Source of the DNA: an uncultured Saprospiraceae bacterium
GTDB lineage: Bacteria > Bacteroidota > Bacteroidia > Chitinophagales > Saprospiraceae
Direction: 5' to 3'
DNA: 54,017 nt
Assembly: GCA_937980645.1 (NCBI GenBank)
Contig: CALJPQ010000009.1
Coordinates: forward strand, 1-54,017
Below the pieces are notes generated by a model. That model was not told where the DNA came from. It worked only from the letters and a program-made list of their open reading frames with translations, and searched no databases. Below, one piece after another: positions 50,025 through 54,017 of this stretch; the stretch's first letter is position 1; the number at the start of each line of letters is the position of its first letter. A program made the translations under genes and the position numbers.

Positions 50025-50032
50025 CAAAGGTA
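50025..50032 (-). promoter_or_regulatory. -7 promoter box for the upstream NlpC/P60 gene
   Basis: TACCTTTG on the minus strand, 132 bases upstream of the ATG at 49893, leaving a long leader of about 125 bases. Confidence 0.45.
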
Positions 50033-50130
50033 TAAAAACCAATGGATTAACCAACGCAGTTAAAAAAATGTGAAAATTTTTGGAGGGCGGAGCGGTCGCC
50101 GTCGGGCGTGCCCTGGCCGCCTAAAAGAAA

Positions 50131-50167
50131 GCGGGCGGTAGCCTGAAGATGCTCGGCTACCGCCCGC
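50131..50167 (-). terminator. Terminator of the tail-specific protease gene
   Basis: A perfect 13-base inverted repeat (50131-50143 with 50155-50167) is followed on the minus strand by a T-rich tract. It lies 20 bases past the stop at 50188. Confidence 0.82.
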
Positions 50168-50187
50168 AGAAGGCGCCTTAGAGCGAA

Positions 50188-52326
50188 CTATTTTCGAGAG
50201 GCCAGCGTGTTGAGCCGGATCATATCCTGCATGATGCGGAGCGTCTCGTAGAGTTGGATGTCCTTTTGGCGTTCGCTGATCCAGCTTTCGTTGCGTGCCG
50301 TTCGGGAGGTGTCGCTCTGGATGTTCGGCAGGTCAGCGGCGAGGTTCGCGATGGCAAAGTCTTCGATGGGTGTGAGCATGTTTTCAAATCGCTTCGCCTC
50401 TTCTTCATTCTTTTTCTGTTGTCGGAAGAAGGCATCCCACTGCACCGGCATGCGGGTTTGTTCCTTTTGCCGGCGGAAGCGCTGAGCATTTTCCTCGATT
50501 TTCTGGAAAGTGGGATCGGCCTTGACGCGGCGAGCGCTTTCTTTCTTGAGTTGTTCGAGCACAGGTGTTACGCTGTACACCTTTTGCGAAAACGTCAGCG
50601 GTTCGATGCTGGTAGCCGGCAGCGAGTACTCGTTTTCGCGCTCTCCATAGTCATAATAGTTATAGGTGTCGGGCAGCACGATGTCGGGCTTGACACCTTC
50701 GAGTTGGGTCGTCTGGCCAGTGATGCGGTAGAACTTCTGGATAGTTACTTTCATCTGACCCAGTGGCTTGACACTGGCGTCGCTGGTAGAGTAGTCTAAG
50801 TCCCAGAAGCGTTGCACAGTACCCTTTCCGTACGTGTAGGCTGCCCCTACGATGAGGGCGCGGCCGTAGTCTTGCAGGGCTGCAGCGATGATTTCGGAAG
50901 CAGAGGCGCTGGCGCCGTTGACCATGATGATGAGCGGACCACTGTACTGCACGCGCGGGTCCGTGTCGTCGTTGATTTCGGGCGCGCGGTTGCGGCTTTT
51001 AACCTGAACAATAGGGCCAGTTTCGATGAAAAAGCCCGACATGCGCACCACATCGCGCAGCGAACCGCCGCCATTGTTACGCAAGTCGAGGATGATACCT
51101 TTGGCACCTTCGCGCTTGAGCTTTTCGATTTCTTTGGCCACATCTTCGGCGCAGGAAGTAACCCCCTGCGGCGTGAAGTCGGCGTAAAACTTGGGCAGGA
51201 AGATGTAGCCAATCTTGTCTTCGCTGCCTTTCGTGCTGATAAGCAGCGACTTAGCCATGGCCTCTTCGGTGATGACTACATCACGCACGATGGAGATGAC
51301 ACGGATGGAGCCGTCGGGTTTTTGTACTGTCAGCCGGACGGTGGTGCCTTTGGGGCCTCGGATTTTAGCCACGACGTCACCAATTTCCATCCCCATAACG
51401 TCCACCGGTTCGTCGTCGCCCTGGGCTACTTTGAGAATGACGTCTTTTACTTCGAGCTGCTTCTGCTTCCAGGCCGGGCCACCGGGCACAATTTCGATGA
51501 CGGTGGTTTTTTCACCGTCGCTTTGCAAGCGTGCGCCGATGCCTTCCAATTTGCCCGACATGCTGACGTCAAAATCGGCCTTTTCCTGCGGCGAGAAATA
51601 GCCGGAATGTGGGTCAAAGACGCCGATGAAGGCGTTTAGATAGCCTTCTAACCGGCGGTCGCGGTCGCGGCGCTGCAAGCGCTTGAACCAACGGTCGTAA
51701 ACTTCGAGGGTTTTCTGGCGCGCTTCAGCCTCGAGGGAGTCGCGACTTTTCTTTTCGCCGGAGAATTCAGGCTTTTCCTGCTCCTTTATGGCACCGTGGA
51801 TGCGCTCGAGCACTTCGTACTTGAGCCATAGCTCCCAGCGGCGGCGCAGTTCGTCGTCGTTGCGCGTCCATTGCACCTTTTCGCCATCCACTTCGATGTA
51901 GGCTTCGGCAGAGAAATCCATGGGCTTAGCCAGTATCTCGCGGTACCACTGCTGGGTTTTCTGCAGCGCCTGGTCGTAGAGTTCCATTGTGCGGTCGAAG
52001 AAAGGGAAGATGCCGGCGCGGGCCTGGTCGTCCAGCTGCGTTTCAAAAACGAGCAGTTGGTTGATGTCCGCCTGCGTAAAGAAGCGTTTGCCGCCGTCTA
52101 TTTGTTTCAAATAGAAGTGAAAAACCTGACGCGACAGCTGGTCGTCCACGGCTTTGGGCTCGTAGTGAAATCGCTCCAGACCGTTCAGAATGCCCTGCAT
52201 CAGTCGGGCTTCTTTTTGCGGGTTAGGCCCGGTGGTAGTCGGCCAGATTTCCTGGCGGTGGAACCATAAAGCGGTACCTAACAGGCCCAGGAAAGAGAAG
52301 AGCAGCAAGGTGGGTTTCCATTTCAT
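50188..52326 (-). CDS. Carboxy-terminal processing (tail-specific) protease, S41 family
   Basis: This 712-residue periplasmic protease has an N-terminal membrane anchor or signal (PTLLLFSFLGLLGTALWF). A long N-terminal Tsp/Prc-type domain follows (about 30-240). A PDZ domain (about 260-340, with IGARLQSDG and IVPGGPAWK) and the S41 catalytic domain come next. In the latter the nucleophile Ser is in NGASASASE (near 470) and the Lys in YGKGTVQRF (near 498). A DUF3340-like tail (about 580-680) completes the Prc layout. Such proteases remove C-terminal segments of envelope proteins and control cell-wall hydrolases; two NlpC/P60 genes lie next downstream. The start at 52326 gives the anchor; the frame opens 19 codons earlier. 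Confidence 0.93.
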   Translation of the reverse strand: MKWKPTLLLFSFLGLLGTALWFHRQEIWPTTTGPNPQKEARLMQGILNGLERFHYEPKAVDDQLSRQVFHFYLKQIDGGKRFFTQADINQLLVFETQLDDQARAGIFPFFDRTMELYDQALQKTQQWYREILAKPMDFSAEAYIEVDGEKVQWTRNDDELRRRWELWLKYEVLERIHGAIKEQEKPEFSGEKKSRDSLEAEARQKTLEVYDRWFKRLQRRDRDRRLEGYLNAFIGVFDPHSGYFSPQEKADFDVSMSGKLEGIGARLQSDGEKTTVIEIVPGGPAWKQKQLEVKDVILKVAQGDDEPVDVMGMEIGDVVAKIRGPKGTTVRLTVQKPDGSIRVISIVRDVVITEEAMAKSLLISTKGSEDKIGYIFLPKFYADFTPQGVTSCAEDVAKEIEKLKREGAKGIILDLRNNGGGSLRDVVRMSGFFIETGPIVQVKSRNRAPEINDDTDPRVQYSGPLIIMVNGASASASEIIAAALQDYGRALIVGAAYTYGKGTVQRFWDLDYSTSDASVKPLGQMKVTIQKFYRITGQTTQLEGVKPDIVLPDTYNYYDYGERENEYSLPATSIEPLTFSQKVYSVTPVLEQLKKESARRVKADPTFQKIEENAQRFRRQKEQTRMPVQWDAFFRQQKKNEEEAKRFENMLTPIEDFAIANLAADLPNIQSDTSRTARNESWISERQKDIQLYETLRIMQDMIRLNTLASRK

Positions 52327-52413
52327 GTCAGCATGCGCAGGTTGGTAACTGCCGCGCTCGGCGGCTGTGGGAAAACGTGTCATAAGCTAAATTAAGCGAT
52401 TGGAAAGCGATAA

Positions 52414-52421
52414 CAAAGGTA
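52414..52421 (-). promoter_or_regulatory. -7 promoter box for the protease gene
   Basis: TACCTTTG on the minus strand, 88 bases upstream of the ATG at 52326. Confidence 0.5.
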
Positions 52422-52576
52422 CGGTCAGTCGGGTTGCACCGCTTGCTTGCTGGGGCAGAACGATTGCGAAAACCATAAAAAGACAAACGAAAGGCATGCC
52501 CTTTTTGTGACGCTCGAATGGGGGGTATTTTTAGAAACAAGAAGGCGAGGCCTTCTGCCTGTTCATCAATTGCTTC

Positions 52577-53890
52577 CTACGGCGTCTTCCCCTCTTTAGC
52601 CAGTTCGCGTCGAATGCTGAGCCGAAGGTCAGCAGCCGTGATCGTTGCCTCACTGCGGCTCAACGCGCACAGACAAGCGTGTTGCACAATGTTCACAATG
52701 TGGGCACCGGTGAGTTCGTGCTGATTGGCTAAGGCGCGCAAATCCACGTCAGCGGCGAGACTGACCATGCGCGGGAAGCTCTTTTCCCACAACGCCAGCC
52801 GCTCCTTTGGACCGGGCAGAGCGAAGTAGATCATGGCGTTGAGGCGTCGGACAAACGCTTCATCAATGTTATTTTTGAAATTGGAGGCGAGGATGGTTAG
52901 GCCCGGGTAGTCCTCGATGCGCTGCAATAGGTACGAAACCTCCTGGTTGGCATACTTATCGTGGGCGTCGCGCACGCCGGTGCGCTTGCTGAAGATGGCA
53001 TCTGCTTCGTCGAAGAACAGGATCCAGTGTTTATTTTGGGCTTTGTCAAAAAGGGTGGAAAGGTTTTTCTCTGTCTCACCGATGAATTTGCTGATGACCA
53101 ACGAAAGGTCCACGCGAAAGACGGGCCGGCCCGTGTACTTGCCCAGCAGCGAGGCTGTCAGCGTTTTGCCTGTGCCGGGCGGGCCATAGAAAAGTGCTCG
53201 ATAGCCGGGTTTTACGCGGCGGTACATTTCCCAGTCGTACAGCAGCGTGTCGTTGTGGAGGATCCAGTTTTCTAATTCGCGAATTTGCGCCCAGGCGTGT
53301 TCGTCCAGCACGAGGTCGTCCCATTCCATTTCTGTGGTGATGGGTTTGGCCGGAAAGAGGGCGCCAAAGCGCGGCGTCGAGATACGGCCTATGGTGAACA
53401 GTTCCACATAGTCCGGGTCGGGGATGAGGCGCCCACTCATGGGTGGTTCGCCGGGGCGAAGTTCTTCGAGGCTCAACACGTTCTCTGTGGCAAAGAAGTG
53501 TTCGGGCGAGAAAAGTTGCTGGGCCAACAGGCGTTTTTCCAGGTCGCTTCCGGCAATGAGGAAAAGAGCTGTTTCACCCGTAGGCGTCATATAGCGCGAG
53601 TGGCCGGCCCTGATGCCGCCCAGCGCGGGCAGGTCGCTGCCGTTGGGGAAGACATCGGCCACGGCGTCGTGGAATAGCCCCGGGCGCAGGTAGGGCACCA
53701 AGGTTGTTGTGAGCACGATCAACTCGCTCATTGTCAACCGCTTGTCCTGTATGAAGCGCAAAAAGGGCGAGCCGTCATCCGTAAAAGTTGGCGGTGGCAG
53801 CAGTGGCGGTGTGCCTCCGGAGTGTTCGATTAGGCGCGCTTTTGTCAGGCGGGCCAGGTAATCTAAGGCAACTTCTAAATTGGCTGTCAT
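52577..53890 (-). CDS. AAA ATPase of the contractile-injection-system type
   Basis: This 437-residue protein has an N-terminal helical domain (about 1-170) and a classical AAA module: Walker A FYGPPGTGKTL (near 240), Walker B ILFFDEADAIF (near 292), sensor 1 ILASNFKNNID and an arginine-finger region EAFVRRLNAMIYF. The long N-terminus with LRFIQDKRLTMSELIVLTT and the order of motifs resemble the ATPase (Afp15-like) encoded in extracellular contractile injection system and Bacteroidota T6SS-like clusters, thought to help assembly. The gene lies 9 bases after another that runs off the window. No tube, sheath or baseplate gene is visible, so membership of such a cluster is inferred and must be tested beyond the edge. 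Confidence 0.78.
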   Translation of the reverse strand: MTANLEVALDYLARLTKARLIEHSGGTPPLLPPPTFTDDGSPFLRFIQDKRLTMSELIVLTTTLVPYLRPGLFHDAVADVFPNGSDLPALGGIRAGHSRYMTPTGETALFLIAGSDLEKRLLAQQLFSPEHFFATENVLSLEELRPGEPPMSGRLIPDPDYVELFTIGRISTPRFGALFPAKPITTEMEWDDLVLDEHAWAQIRELENWILHNDTLLYDWEMYRRVKPGYRALFYGPPGTGKTLTASLLGKYTGRPVFRVDLSLVISKFIGETEKNLSTLFDKAQNKHWILFFDEADAIFSKRTGVRDAHDKYANQEVSYLLQRIEDYPGLTILASNFKNNIDEAFVRRLNAMIYFALPGPKERLALWEKSFPRMVSLAADVDLRALANQHELTGAHIVNIVQHACLCALSRSEATITAADLRLSIRRELAKEGKTP

Positions 53891-53899
53891 CGGATAGGG

Positions 53900-54017
53900 T
53901 TAAGCAATTTGCAGCGCCCGGAGCAGCTCCGGCGGCCACAGTAGCCCCGCACCGTATTCAGGATCCAGGGCGTGTTCGTAAGGCGACTTGACGATGGCTG
54001 TACGGCGCAGCATCTGG
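53900..54017 (-). CDS. 3' end of an unknown gene (partial)
   Basis: The minus strand carries an open frame from the window edge to a TAA at 53900-53902, ending LLWPPELLRALQIA. About 39 residues are visible, including RRTAIVKSPYEHALDPEYG. I recognise no family. It is on the same strand as the AAA ATPase gene, whose ATG follows nine bases later, so the two are almost certainly one operon. If the ATPase belongs to a contractile injection cluster this would be one of its components. Confidence 0.6.
   Translation of the reverse strand, partial: QMLRRTAIVKSPYEHALDPEYGAGLLWPPELLRALQIA

Noticed and set aside
50812..51639. Plus-strand open frame of 275 codons inside the protease gene
   Set aside because: It lies opposite the PDZ and catalytic domains, which are clearly protein; no family pattern.

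Overview
The window is chromosomal DNA of a member of the Bacteroidota, probably a saprospirian or chitinophagal lineage with fairly high GC. Four things point there. Three large secreted proteins end in type IX secretion (T9SS) C-terminal sorting domains. Gliding-motility ABC transporter genes gldA and gldF are present. Several families largely confined to this phylum occur (DUF4271 beside hemD, DUF6427 beside purQ, the THUMP-like methyltransferase, SprB repeats). Many genes are preceded by the Bacteroidota -7 promoter box TAnnTTTG. The genus-level placement is a guess. No tRNA, rRNA, CRISPR array, insertion sequence or prophage gene was seen.

Layout. 1-5200: the 5' end of a probable MoxR ATPase gene, an ECF sigma factor with a small possible anti-sigma remnant, an outer-membrane barrel-like protein, a BatB-BatC fusion and exonuclease III. 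5300-11400: a secreted esterase and a secreted beta-helix protein, both with T9SS signals, then gldF and gldA on the opposite strand. 11550-19000: a STAND-type NTPase with a DUF4062-like N-terminus and near-identical TPRs (a candidate defence gene), then a very large secreted protein joining a thioredoxin-like domain to SprB/PKD/HYR modules. 19100-31600: an uncharacterised membrane-anchored propeller-like protein, DUF486, a lipoprotein, a nucleotidyltransferase-Nudix fusion, purA, DUF4271, hemD, a class A beta-lactamase-like serine hydrolase, recN and a SHOCT-domain protein. 31650-39600: alaS, a secreted beta-helix/PA14 protein, a barrel-like protein, DUF6427 and purQ. 39600-54017, almost all on the minus strand: two unknown proteins, comF plus a methyltransferase, DUF4197, DUF2490, an Mfd that lacks its UvrB-like N-terminus, an Nfu-type Fe-S protein, a small unknown, two tandem NlpC/P60 hydrolases, a tail-specific protease, and an AAA ATPase of the kind found in contractile injection clusters, next to the 3' end of another gene at the window edge.

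How the genes fit together. Much of the content is housekeeping (purA, purQ, hemD, alaS, recN, mfd, exonuclease III, nfu). It is mixed with envelope and surface genes (T9SS cargo, gliding transporter, cell-wall hydrolases, lipoproteins, barrel-like proteins). The observations most worth following are the STAND NTPase with its 144-bp coding repeats, the truncated Mfd, the injection-system-type ATPase at the right edge, the redoxin-SprB fusion, and the nucleotidyltransferase with an altered HxxH motif. Start codons were often moved downstream from the longest open frame because a promoter box, signal peptide or family start supports a shorter protein; each entry says why. All family assignments come from reading motifs by eye, with no database search.
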